DNA of 64,000 nucleotides, taken from Beroe forskalii. Taxonomy: Eukaryota > Ctenophora > Nuda > Beroida > Beroidae. This document shows, piece after piece, positions 45,901-57,900 of the stretch (its first letter is position 1; each line of letters starts with the position of its first letter). Below the pieces are notes generated by a model, which had not been told where the DNA came from, searched no databases, and saw nothing but the letters and a program-made list of their open reading frames with translations. The stretch is taken from positions 248,001 to 312,000 of the forward strand of contig WFMF01000001.1 of assembly GCA_011033025.1 (NCBI GenBank). The letters are read 5' to 3'. The translations under genes were made by a program, and so were the position numbers.

Positions 45901-48900
45901 AGTTGCTGCTGCATCGAATGTTGAAGTGGTAGACTCTGAAATGTCGCGGTTAACAGTCCAAGACGGCGGCATGCCGCCCCTTGACTCCGCCACTTCCAGC
46001 ACCACAAGTTCTTCTCACGACATCAGCAGACAGAGCGGTGATCACCCTACCAGCTCCTCATCCTCTTCCTCCTCCTCCTCTTCCTCAAACGAAGCCAGAC
46101 AGGAATTCTCTCCTCCTTTCCTCGACCGAACCCCCGAGTTCGGATCCCCTGCTTCGTCCTCCAAGGCTCCAGATTTCTCTAACATCGTGCGGACTCCGGA
46201 GATCCCAGCCGGCCCCTCCTCCTCCTCCTCTTCCAGAGCTCCTGTAGCTCCTAACTTCCCGTCCTCCCAAACTTACTACTCGTACCTGACATCGCAGAAC
46301 CTGTTGTCCGAACTAACAGATCTGTCGTATGAGTCTCCCTCGACGCCTACTAATGATCTGTCTCAGCCTGCACTGCCGGGTAAGTTCTTACGCAAAACAC
46401 TCACCCAATCAGAGCACGAGCAGAGTGGCAGCTCGTGATCTGATTGGTTGATCAGGATGAGAGTTCGCACAGTCAGTTGGCGCTCTAGTTGGTTAATCAG
46501 AGTGCGATTGGTTTAGGCGTAATTCCTCCACAAACAACTTTGAAATTTGAATATATCATTGGTGATCTTTTTTCACCGATAGTCACGTTAGTCGTCAACT
46601 TATCTGTTATTCATTCGTGAGCTATTTAACTATTAATCGAAAAATGTTCATATATCCACCTATGTACTACTATACTTCGTTACCTTGCTATTTATCGTCG
46701 TGCTCTGATTGGATTGGTTAATCAGAGCGTGAGCTTAAAGTCAGCTCTTGGTTAGGCTCAGTGTTCCGCAAACGGTTTTGAAATGAATAAGCTTTTTTTT
46801 CGCTCGTAGTCACATCAACCTATCTATGTACTACCTATACCCGAGACACGTTTCAGGAGAGACTCATGGAGACATGGGGGATAACATCACCCCGGACCAG
46901 GAGACCCATAACATCCCCATTGTCAACAAGAGAGAGTTACCGCCTTGGCACAAGTCCAGGTAATTGCCTTTTTGCAGGATCACATTTTTATAAGTGGCAA
47001 AATATGCGATGGATATGCGATGGATATATTTTACAAATTATTATTCTGAATTTTTATTTCTTTTTTGCCGACAATTAGATATGCAATAATGCAATATTCA
47101 GATATGCAATATTCTGTTTATTCTCGGCATTTAATTGCTTAATTGGATACAAAATAATATTGTCAAATTACAATTCATTTGAGGCACACGTACCTGTGTC
47201 AGCTGATTAAATTTCACACGATCTTCCTGGCTGTGATCCATAAAAAGTCTTATCTTGTCGGCACAACCCTTCCTCCTTCCGTGCTAATTCTAATTGAAAT
47301 ATTTGGGAGCCGCTCCTAATTCCTATAAGAATTCATGTCCCCTTCACGATGACGAAGCCTTTCTCTTCTAGTGCAAGTTTCAGCCTTTCAGGTTTGGTCC
47401 AGAACCAAAGTGTCTGTCCGTAAGCATCCGAAAAACGACCGAAATGAGAACCGTTGATGAGTAATCCATACTCTTTCAGGGACCAACCCGTAGCTATACT
47501 CCAATCGTAGTCGGAGAACTGTCTCCCTCCCAGAAAAGAATAAAACATTTCCTTGTGTTTGAAATTCCCCTCACAGGTTCTCTGGTGGTTCCACTGGGGA
47601 GCGACTTGAGTTCCTCTCGTTTGACGACAGTGATCTAGTAGCAGGAGGCACAGAGCACACCTCGACTCATATCCACGAGGCGGGAGAGGACGAGGGTCTG
47701 GCACACGAGGTCATGGACATAGAGGACGACGACGATGGTGAGTAACGGGGTTGCTAGGGAGATTTCAGTGCGTTAGCGAGCAACAGAAGTGGTTTCTATG
47801 GAGATTCATGCGAGTTACGTATAGTAAACCTTTCTTATTGCTACTTCGTAGCATGGATTCAGTAAACGAATGTATGAGTTTGGTACTGTTAAGGCGACGG
47901 GCCTTTATTTTTATCTCAGTAATTGAGTAACCGAGACCAACTTGTAGACGTATCAGCTCGATATTGCGTAACTTACTGGACCTCCTTAATCATGGTCTTG
48001 CCCTACGCAATTAAGGGACGCTATTTCTTCAAGTTGGTCTCTGGCAAATTAAATGACATTTTTAACAGAAGATGAAGACGAAGATGAGGATGAAGATGAG
48101 GAAGACGATGACGAAGACGACATGGGATTCGATCTCGACTTGGAGAGTGAAGAAGAGGTACATGTGGAATCTAATGTTGGAGGATATAGTTCTTATCATT
48201 TCAAAACTTTCCCTGCACTTAACCCTCCCCAGACTCACGGTTTGGGTGGAAGCCTTAAATAAAGCGCTTTCTACCTGATATAGGATCAACCAATGGGCGT
48301 GGAAGTTCGCACCATTCCTTCGTTTCTATTGGTTAACTCTATTCCATTGGGGCTAACTCCCCCCCCCCTCCTAGGTGGAACAGAGGCCCATGAAGCGAAG
48401 AGTATGGGATGATGACGTGGTGCTAAAGAGACAGTTTCAGCCCTGATACCAGCCTTTGATCCCCGGCCAGGGAGAAATAACGTGGCTCATACTACCGATA
48501 TAGAGATACCAACACCAGGTGAGGGAATTAATGGTTACCATGGTAACTGGTACCATGGTATCTCGTGCCTGGTTCCATGGTTGTAGATAAGCAGTCATAA
48601 TTGGCTATAATAGTTCCTGCTTTGTTACCTATTTGATTTTTCATTTTCCTCACGCAAATATATGAATCTTTTCATCTGTTTCCAGGACCGGCCTGTTTGG
48701 AAGGAACTATAGGATTGAGATCTGTGGAGAAGGAGACGGGGAAGAAACCTAAGTTAGCTCTCTTCATCCGATGTCCAGCCCTGCCTGGTGAGGGTTTCAA
48801 AAGTTACCATGGTAACAGGTGCACTGTTACCATGGTTACAGCGTGACCATGGTTACTCTGTTACCATGGTTACCATTTCCTGAATTTAGGTGTTTGAAAT

Positions 48901-51900
48901 CAGGAAAAGAAAGATTACCTTATTGTAACAAATTAAGTAAGCAACTAATTAATCAACAGGAAAATAAGGAAGCAGCAAATTAAGAAACTTTTTTTAGGGC
49001 TGAAAATTAATTAAGAAACTTTTTTGGAACTGGACTAAATTAAGAAACTTTATAGAATGAGAATATACTTTTTTACCGAAAAATTTTCTCAGGCAAGCTA
49101 TTAATACCTATAAGGTTGTAAAATTTTCAAATTCCGTGCTAAAACCGGCAAAAGGATCAAAGATTAAGTCAAATGAAGTGTCTCTCAAGTCTTTTATGGT
49201 GTTTGAAATACGATTTTTTCTAGTGTTAATGTAGAATTAATATTTCATTAAATTAAGAGTCACAAAATTAAGGTACATAAAATTAATCTACATATAATTA
49301 AAGAAACATTTAATTAAGAAGCAGTTTATTAAGAAACTTTTTTGCCCAGTTTCTTAATTAACTGCTTTCTTAATTTCCTGTAATAAGGTATAAGAATCTG
49401 ATTCTCGGAAAATCGTAAAAATAGTCGTTGGTGCCTAAATTCAGGTGGGTTATGTGCCGTGCACGACCCACCTGAATTTGAGCATCCGAATCCAGGAAAA
49501 TGAACGTGACCATACATTCCTCCCGAATTCGGGCCACTATTTTTAGGATTTTCTGAGAATTAGACTTTCCAAGAATCAAATTCTTTTGACTGTGCACGAC
49601 CCTCCTGATTTTGAGCGCTCAAATTCAGGAAAATGTACGTGGCTCCTGAATTTGAGCACCGAAATTCAGCGAAATGTGCGCGGCCTTGCAACATATGGCC
49701 GCAAAAGATTTGATTCCCGGAAAGTATGATTCTCAGAAAATCCTGAAAATAAATGCTCAAATTCAGGTGGGTAGTGCGGACTCCCTGCCCTCCTGAAAAT
49801 GAGCGCTCATTTTCAGGATTTTTAGTGCTCAAATTCAGGAAAATGTTCGTGGGTTGGATTGTCACGTACATTTTCCTGAATTTAGGCATCAGCACCAATA
49901 TCCTCTGCAGCATGATTCTGAGAACTTGAGTAATTTCTGAGTATTACTGTATTACTGTACAACAACTAACGTAGGTACAGTAATGATTACTGTGCCAGAC
50001 TTGTTCTCTTTAACTTCCTGGTAACAAAGCGGTGGAATGTCTACAGAAAATATTATTTTCTACATCATGTTTTTAATTTTTGACACGCTCCTTTGTAGAC
50101 TGTAGAGTTTTGGATAAGTTAATCACTATCAGAAATACAGAATCGAAGTTTTTATGTCGTCTTCCATAGTTGAACCGAGGAAATTATGAAATTTCCCTTT
50201 ATTTCCCTTATTTTTCTTCGCAGGTAACAAAGCAGTGGAGTACCTGTGTCCCACGGAAAGGACTCTCTTCTCTTGCCTTGTTGAAATGACAAGCCGAGAC
50301 AAGAAGGGGTACTGACTACTGAGTTTTATGCATTTTTCAAAACAATTCTATTTGATTTGATTTATTTAAAGTTTACGCCCACACTTGCACTTATGATACT
50401 ATCCGGGTGTTATATCGGGTAGCATCCTCAAGCCATCAACTAAACTATTCACTTTGAACGCCGTGTTACGCCCTCGCACTTCTCGGGCTTTCCAAGCACA
50501 GCTCTAAAAACCATACTTTCCTCAGGTATCTGCCAAGTATTTATCTATTATCTCTCTCTCTCCAGGTACCTGCCCAGCACCGTAGTGAGGAGGTTCTGGG
50601 AACCCACCTACACACTGGTTTACAGGGAAGCAAGACCCAGCGACGTCTCTAGGTACCCACAGAGTTATCAAGTATGGAATCTGATTTGAAGTTGAAGCAG
50701 CCAGTGTTCCACAAATTTGGAATCGTACATTTCACTCCTATTCTGAATCTATCCCCCAGACTTCGGACCCATTCATTGGAAAAACGATCTTTCGCCAAAT
50801 TAAATAAATCCTATTCAGTACCGTTTCGCGCTCGTGTATTTATGGTAACCACTTCTCAGACTGCTAAACCAAGAACAGGACCCATTTGAGACCCTTTCCT
50901 TCAAGCCTCGGTGGGACCACGAGTTTGTAAGGAAGTACTTGGGTACGGAACGTCTCCCTAAACTGGAACTACTCAACTATTTACAGGTAAACTACTAAGT
51001 TACTAAACCATTTACAGGTAAGATTCAACAGGGATTAATTGTCTCCGTATTCTCCTTTTTACCTTATTATCAACGGCGTTTTAGCTTACCCACAGGTCCA
51101 TTTTACTGATAAGCATCTCCTTATATGGTAATAACACGGTAACACTGATAAACATCTCCTTATATGGTAATAACCCGATAACGTCTTACCAGTGTCACGC
51201 TGACAGCGCGTGGTTGAAGAAATGGCGCCTAACGGGCTCCCCTCGCTCCCTCAAGAAGTGTAAGAGTTGTAGCAACCTGGCGAACGCTTATAAAGACTTC
51301 GTACAGCACTGTGTCGTGACTGAGAGGACAGGTTAGCAAGTTTATAGGGTTATTGAAGAAAGTCTGGAATATAGCGTAAAATACTTCGTACAGCACTGTG
51401 TCGACCCTGAGAGGACAGTTGTTTTAAGGGTGAGTTCCTTATATGGGCAGAAACCTGGAATACACAAAGACTTCGTGCAGCACTGTGTCGTTACTGAGAG
51501 GACAGGTTAGCAAGTTTTATTGGGTTATTATTCCTTATTTGGGTAGAAATCAGTTGAATATCTCCTTATATGGCATTATGGCGTCAAAGAAATCGTACAG
51601 CACTGTGTCGCGACTGAGAGGACAGGTTATAAAGTTTTATAGAGTGATCTTGCCTTATTTGGGTATAAATCTGTCGAATATCTCCTTATATGGTGATAAC
51701 ATCTCTTGTTTCAGGAGAAGAGACAACTTATCGCACCCCGTGCCGTCAGGCCGTCACCCCCTAATCATACCCTTTTTTGGGTATAAGTCGGCGTAAAATC
51801 TCCTTATATGGTGATAATATCCCTTGTTTCAGGAGAAGAGACAACCGATCACGAGTGGTACAAGGACTTCTCCCAATGTCTTGATCTTCTCTCCATCGTT

Positions 51901-54900
51901 CACACTGCTTTGGTTCAGGTAGGAGAGTAGGACTAGGACGGCTTCTAATTGAAAGGTCTTTCACAAATTTGAGATAGGTGTTTTGGGATGATTTTATCAA
52001 GCATCATAGCTTCGAAGGGAGAATTTATGTCATGGAATTGATTGTTTCTGCGTGGGTTGATTGTCAAAACATGGGCATAAATCTGAAATGCTTGCGTAAA
52101 TAATGCCTTACAACCCAGTGATCTCCATCATCTGAAATTTGGGTTAGATCAGGAGGAAGAGCCAGGGGTTGAATGTTCAAGGTGGGAATTATTACCAGTG
52201 CGCCGTCTTGGTATCTCCTTTTTAGGGAAATCCACCTAGATAAATCCTTAAAATCCAGGACACCTAAGATTATATCATTACCCAGGACACTCCATCATCT
52301 GAAATGCTTGCGGTGTTAGATCAGGAGGAAGAGGGGTACCATACTCCCCCTAATCATACCTTATTCGGGCATAAGTATCGCCTTTTTAGGGAAATCCAGC
52401 TAAATAAATCCTTACAACCCAGGACACCTAAGATTACATCATATCCCAGGACACCCCGTCTTCTGAAATGCTTGCGGTGTTAGATCAGGAGGAGGAAGAG
52501 GGGTTGGATCAGTGTTTCAATTCCAGCAGGATTACCACCCGTCTTATGCAGCAGGTGAGAATGGTGAATTAGTGACGTCGTTATTAGGGGTTAGAATGGT
52601 GAATTAGTGACGTCATTATCAGGGATTAGAATGGTTAAACATTGACGTTTATTTGACATTTTTTGTTGGTGAGCAGTCGTGAAATTCGGATAGCGCATAA
52701 AAGTTCTTGTGAACCTATTTTCTTTTTTTGAACAACTGGCCCCTGTATTAGAAAATCGTGAATAAAAACCCGACGAAATACTTTGATCATTTATTGAAAA
52801 AGCTGGGTAACATCAAAACTCCGCGTACGCTTATCTATATTTTTAACTTATGATGGCAACCAATATTGCCACCAATATCACTACCTAAGTACCTACGTAT
52901 GTAGCCATGTAGGTTTCGACAGCGTTTGGCCAGGGAAATGTTTGAAGTGTCTTCGCGGTGAAATTCTGTGGCAGTTCGAACTGTATTTTTGTGCGCGCGG
53001 TGTAAGTTTGCGCGGCGTACAGAGATGTAATTTACAAGTCTCTAGCCTTTACAAGTCTCATTGCCTTTTATCAGTTTTCATTGCCTTTTATCAGTTTTGT
53101 TGTGCGTGTTAAAGTAGCAGCTCGCTTATCAGTACATTTTAACTCGTTGCACGCACTCAGCACAGACTACTGTACACGGGTGTGTACACTGTGTATTGGA
53201 TATTGGATATGGAATTCTCACTGGAAATGTTGTATGATGTGGAGAATGAAGTCGAAGCAGCTTTCAGTACTACGTTTGGTGCTCAGTGGGGAGAGGTCAA
53301 CAAGGCTATCGTGATGAAGTGTGATAAAGAAACTCTATCAAGTTTGGTACTATCAGCTGCCAAAGTTCTCGTGAAGAGCAAAGACATTCTGAGATCAGCA
53401 GCAGTTCATGTTGAGCAGTTAAAGAAGGATCAGCTGCAGAACCAGAAAACCCTGCTGAGGCTGCAAGATGACGTGTTACAGAGCAGGAATGAACAGGTTG
53501 AAGCTGTGCAGAAGACGGTGAAAAGTGAGATCAGGAGTTTTAGCGATGTTGTGAAGCAGGGATGCAATGAGAAGATCACGACAAAGGAGCTGAAAGCCGC
53601 AGTAAAGTCCGCTGTATCCGATGATGACCGTAGGAAGGGAGTGATGGTGTTTGGCCTGGAGGAAAACGCAGGTGATGTGCTGAAGGACAGGGTGGAGGAG
53701 ATGCTCGGCGTTTGCAGTGCGACAGGAAACCCTACCGTGAGTGATTGTTATCGTGTCGGAGCAGTAAAAGCAGGATCTATGAGACCGGTGAAAGCGCTGT
53801 TCCACAGCAACGAAGCAGCATCGATGGTGTTGAGGAGTGCTTCATCACTGCGGGGAACGCGATTCAGCAGGGTCTACATCTCCCCAGACAGGACCAGTAA
53901 AGAACGGGAGGTTAGGAAGGGACTGGTCATGCAGCTGAAGGAGAAAATCAGCACTGAGCCCCAGCGCTACCACTACATCAGCAACGGTACCGTGTGCACT
54001 CGAGAGAAAGCAGCAGGATCCAACCCTTCACTAGCCACTGTTCCTGAGTCAACGCCACCAAGATCCACTGCGAGCGCACCGGTAGATCCAGCTACCGAAC
54101 CCGAAGCAGACACTCCAAGGTTTAATTCTAAATGGCCCAGCAGTGCATATGATAGTGCTTCTCGGAGAGTGAAACTTACCAGAACATGGACTGAACAAGC
54201 AGCAGATGCGCCACTAACTCCAAGTCTGTGGCAGAGAGTCAATAAGAAATGAGTGTCTGCTCATGATTTGTTTATTCGTGTTATGAGTGCTTTTTGTGAT
54301 TTTTGTGTGAAGTGATGATGCAGTGGCAATGGGACCACTATAAAGTCGTATGGTCACATTCCCTAATTTTTTTTTGACATCTCAATTGATTTTATGGTTT
54401 GAATAGCTTAATTATTTCATGATTTCAAAGCCCTTAGGGCTTCATGGGTACCCCAACGTGGGGTCTTACACATATACATTGTATTAACACGGGACGGCAG
54501 AAGCATCTGGTGGCTTATTAGTCTTTCTTCTCTTTTTCTAAACTTGTGCCACTTGGCATGTCGTCAAAATTTATGGTATTTCGCTTATGTATAAGTGTGA
54601 ACTGTAAATTAAATAAAATTAGAATTGTTTTAAAAAAAATTGTTTTTTCAAACTAACGACGCGCACAAAAGTCAAAAAACTGCTGTTCGAACTGTCGCCG
54701 ATTATCTAAAATTTGATTCATATTTTGGAGTAAAATAAGCATCCCATCATAGAAATAAGTATGTGAATTTACGTTTGTCGTTAATGAAAGCCCTGCAACA
54801 ATAAGACAGTTTATTATCAAAAATTGACACTTATACAATAAAATTATATGTCAACCAATGTGGGTTGGTTGACATTCAAAGCTTACTTGCACTTAAAGCT

Positions 54901-57900
54901 TAGAAAGTTCTATTCATAGTGTACCTTCAAAAATGAAACATCACGTATCTTTTTTCAAACACCAGGATATATTTCTTGAAGAGCTTTATAAATGTGAAAT
55001 TTGGAAAGGGTTCACTTTTTTTATGTTCATGGCGCTATGACGCGATGATTATATTTGGAGTCGCAGTTCGAGCTAGGGTTCTACCCAGCAAGAGCATTGC
55101 GACTACCTTAGTCAGTGGCGAAATTTAAGAAGTATTCCCAAAAAAATCCCTCTCTTGCACCTTAGTATGCTATTTTCATCTCCTCAAGAATCTCTACAGA
55201 GTTTTGTATCTTCGAGGGTTGACATTCAAAGCTTACTGCCACTAAATAAAAAGCTTCCAAAGTTATATCTACAGTGTAGCTTCAAAAATGTAATACAATG
55301 TATCTTTTTTCAAACACCAGGAAATATTTCTTGAAGAACTTTATAAATGTGAAATGTGCATTATGTCGAAACCATTTTTATAGCGTATGACACGATATAA
55401 TATTTGGAGTCGTAGTCCGAGCTTGGTTCTAACAAGCGAGAGCATTGCGACTACTCATGTGAGTGGAGAGATTTAAGAATTTTTCCCAAAAATTATCCCC
55501 CTTTTGCTCTAATAACCAAACCATGAGCACCATAATATGCTATTCTTATCTTAATTTCTGACCTCATGAATCTCTACAGAGTTTTGTATCTTTGAGAGTT
55601 GACATTCAAAACTTACTGCCACTAAAAGCTTCCAAAGTTATATCTATAGTGTACATTCAAAAATGTAATACACTGTATCTTTTTTCAAACACCAGGAAAT
55701 ATTTCTTGAAGAACTTCATAACTATGAAATGTCGACACCATGTATTGTTTTTTTGCGCTTTGACGCGATATAATATTTGGAGTCGCAGTTCGAGCTAGGT
55801 TCTACCTATAGCGAGAGCATTGCGACAATGCGACAACTCAATACACATGAGTGGTAAGATTTAAGAAGTATTCATAAAAGATTGTCTCTCTTTTGTACTA
55901 CCCATAGTAGGAGTAGCAAAATATGCTATTCTTATCTTAAACAGTTACCTCATGAACCTCTTATCTACAGAGGTTTTTAGGTCTTTGAGAGTTAACATTC
56001 TAAACTTACTACTACCACTATAAGCTTAGAAAGCTATGTACAATGTTCATTGTGTACCTTTAAAAACATAACATTACGTATCCTTTTTTAAACGCAAGGA
56101 AATTATTCTTGAAGTAGTTCATAAATATGAAGGTTCGACACCGTCTTACTTCTTATTCATTGCGCATTGCATTGCGTATGTTATATTTGATGTCGCTGCT
56201 CAAAAGCACTGCGACTACTCTAATGAATGGTGAGATCTAAGAAGAAGTATTCCCGAAAAGCAACAAAATACCTTATTGTAGGAAATTAAGCACTCAAAAA
56301 ATTAAGCCAACACGTCAATAAGCACCATGAAATTAGGCCCTTTTGAGAGGTCTGGTGCTTAATTACATGTTAGCGTAATTAAATGTAGGCTTCATTTCAT
56401 GAAGCTTAATGCAATGTTTCCATAATGTATTCAAATTACACGTAATTTTTTTATGTGCGTCTGTTATAAACAGATTTGAGTAGCATAAATCAAGGCATTA
56501 AAATTTGTTTTATCATAATGAAATGAAACGCAGGTATTTCCTATGTATGTATGTATTACGTATGTATAAGTTGATACATGATTCTTTAATTGCCGCTTTT
56601 TTACCTTTATCACACAGTGAGTTCATTATATGATTTAATCATATTCGAAAACTACTGATATCTAAATGACAATATGAAATATGTGGTGGGCTTAGATTTG
56701 TAAGTTGGCAAATTCTGTACTTTCATTGCTTTACATTATCACTGAAAATGTAGCAAAATATCGAACATTTTATGCCATTTTGAATCCCAAAATTAATTGA
56801 AAATTGAGGTATTCAAAAATTAAGCCAGCATGTCATTAAGCACCATGAAATTAGGCCCTTTTAGAGGCATTGGTGCTTAATTTTCTGAGTGCTTAATTTC
56901 CTACAATGAAGGGTTTAGTAACGAGTAAAAGTTACTAAACGTAATATTACACACGAGGGCCGGAGGCCCGAGTGTGTAATATGGCATTGAAAAACCGAGG
57001 CCGAAGGCCGAGGTTTTTACTTCGAGTTTAATAATTTTTACGAGTTATTAAACTGAATTATGCACCGTAATTACTCGAAAAAATGGCAATATTTTTCAAA
57101 CACAGAAATGTTTTAAATCAAGATTTGAAGGTACTGTTTGCCCAACTGTGTGAAATAAATTGTTACGCACTGTTCTACTGCACCATAATAAATTATTATG
57201 ACCTACAGTGCGTAATAAATCCGGATATCGGCACTACAGTGCGCAATAATTTATTGCACACGGTACCTTGGTGCCTATAGGGTTTTTGAATACATAGCAT
57301 AAACACGCCTGGAAGGTGCATAATAAGGTATTATATTCTTATCTTTATCAATCACCTCATGAACCTCCACAGAGGTTTTTACCTTTGAGAGTTAACATTC
57401 AAAGCGTTACTACGATTATAAAATATAAGCTTAGAAATTTTTGTTTATAGTGTACTTTCAAAAATCAAACACGACATATCATTTTTCAAACACCAGGAAA
57501 TATTTCTTGAAGAAATTTATAACTATGAAATGTCGATACAGTTATCCACTCGTCGATTTCCTTCGCTTGACGTAATGTAATATTTGGTGTCGCAGTTCGA
57601 GCTAGGTTCTACCTAGCAAGAGCATTGCGACTACCCAAGTAGTTCGAACTGCAGTTATTTTACATAACAGTGCGCGGCGTAAGTTTCACGGCGTAAAGAC
57701 ATATGAATAACATGTCTGTACGCCGCGCACACAAAACTGCAGTTGAACTGCCCCTGCAATATACTATTCTCATCTTAATCAGTCTGCATCATTGTTAACA
57801 TTTAAAGCTTACTACCACTATATGCCAGAAAGTAATGTTTATAGTGTATGTTCAAAAATGTCGCACAACGTGTCAACACCAGGATATATTTCTTGAAGAG

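Larger units (their letters stand above)
52970..54697. mobile_element. GCGCGGCGTAA foldback element split by the ORF1 element
   Basis: The left part begins cagttcgaactg and contains gtgcgcgcggtgtaag; the right part reads acgcgcacaaaag and ends gttcgaactg. Together they resemble the intact small foldback at 57628-57752. The ORF1 element copy 2 lies between the halves, so it inserted later. Confidence 0.55.

Noticed and set aside
45301-46270. Several open frames antisense or shifted to HECTD1 exon 20
   Set aside because: Purine-rich Ser/Glu codons keep other frames open; only the plus frame has matching splice phases.
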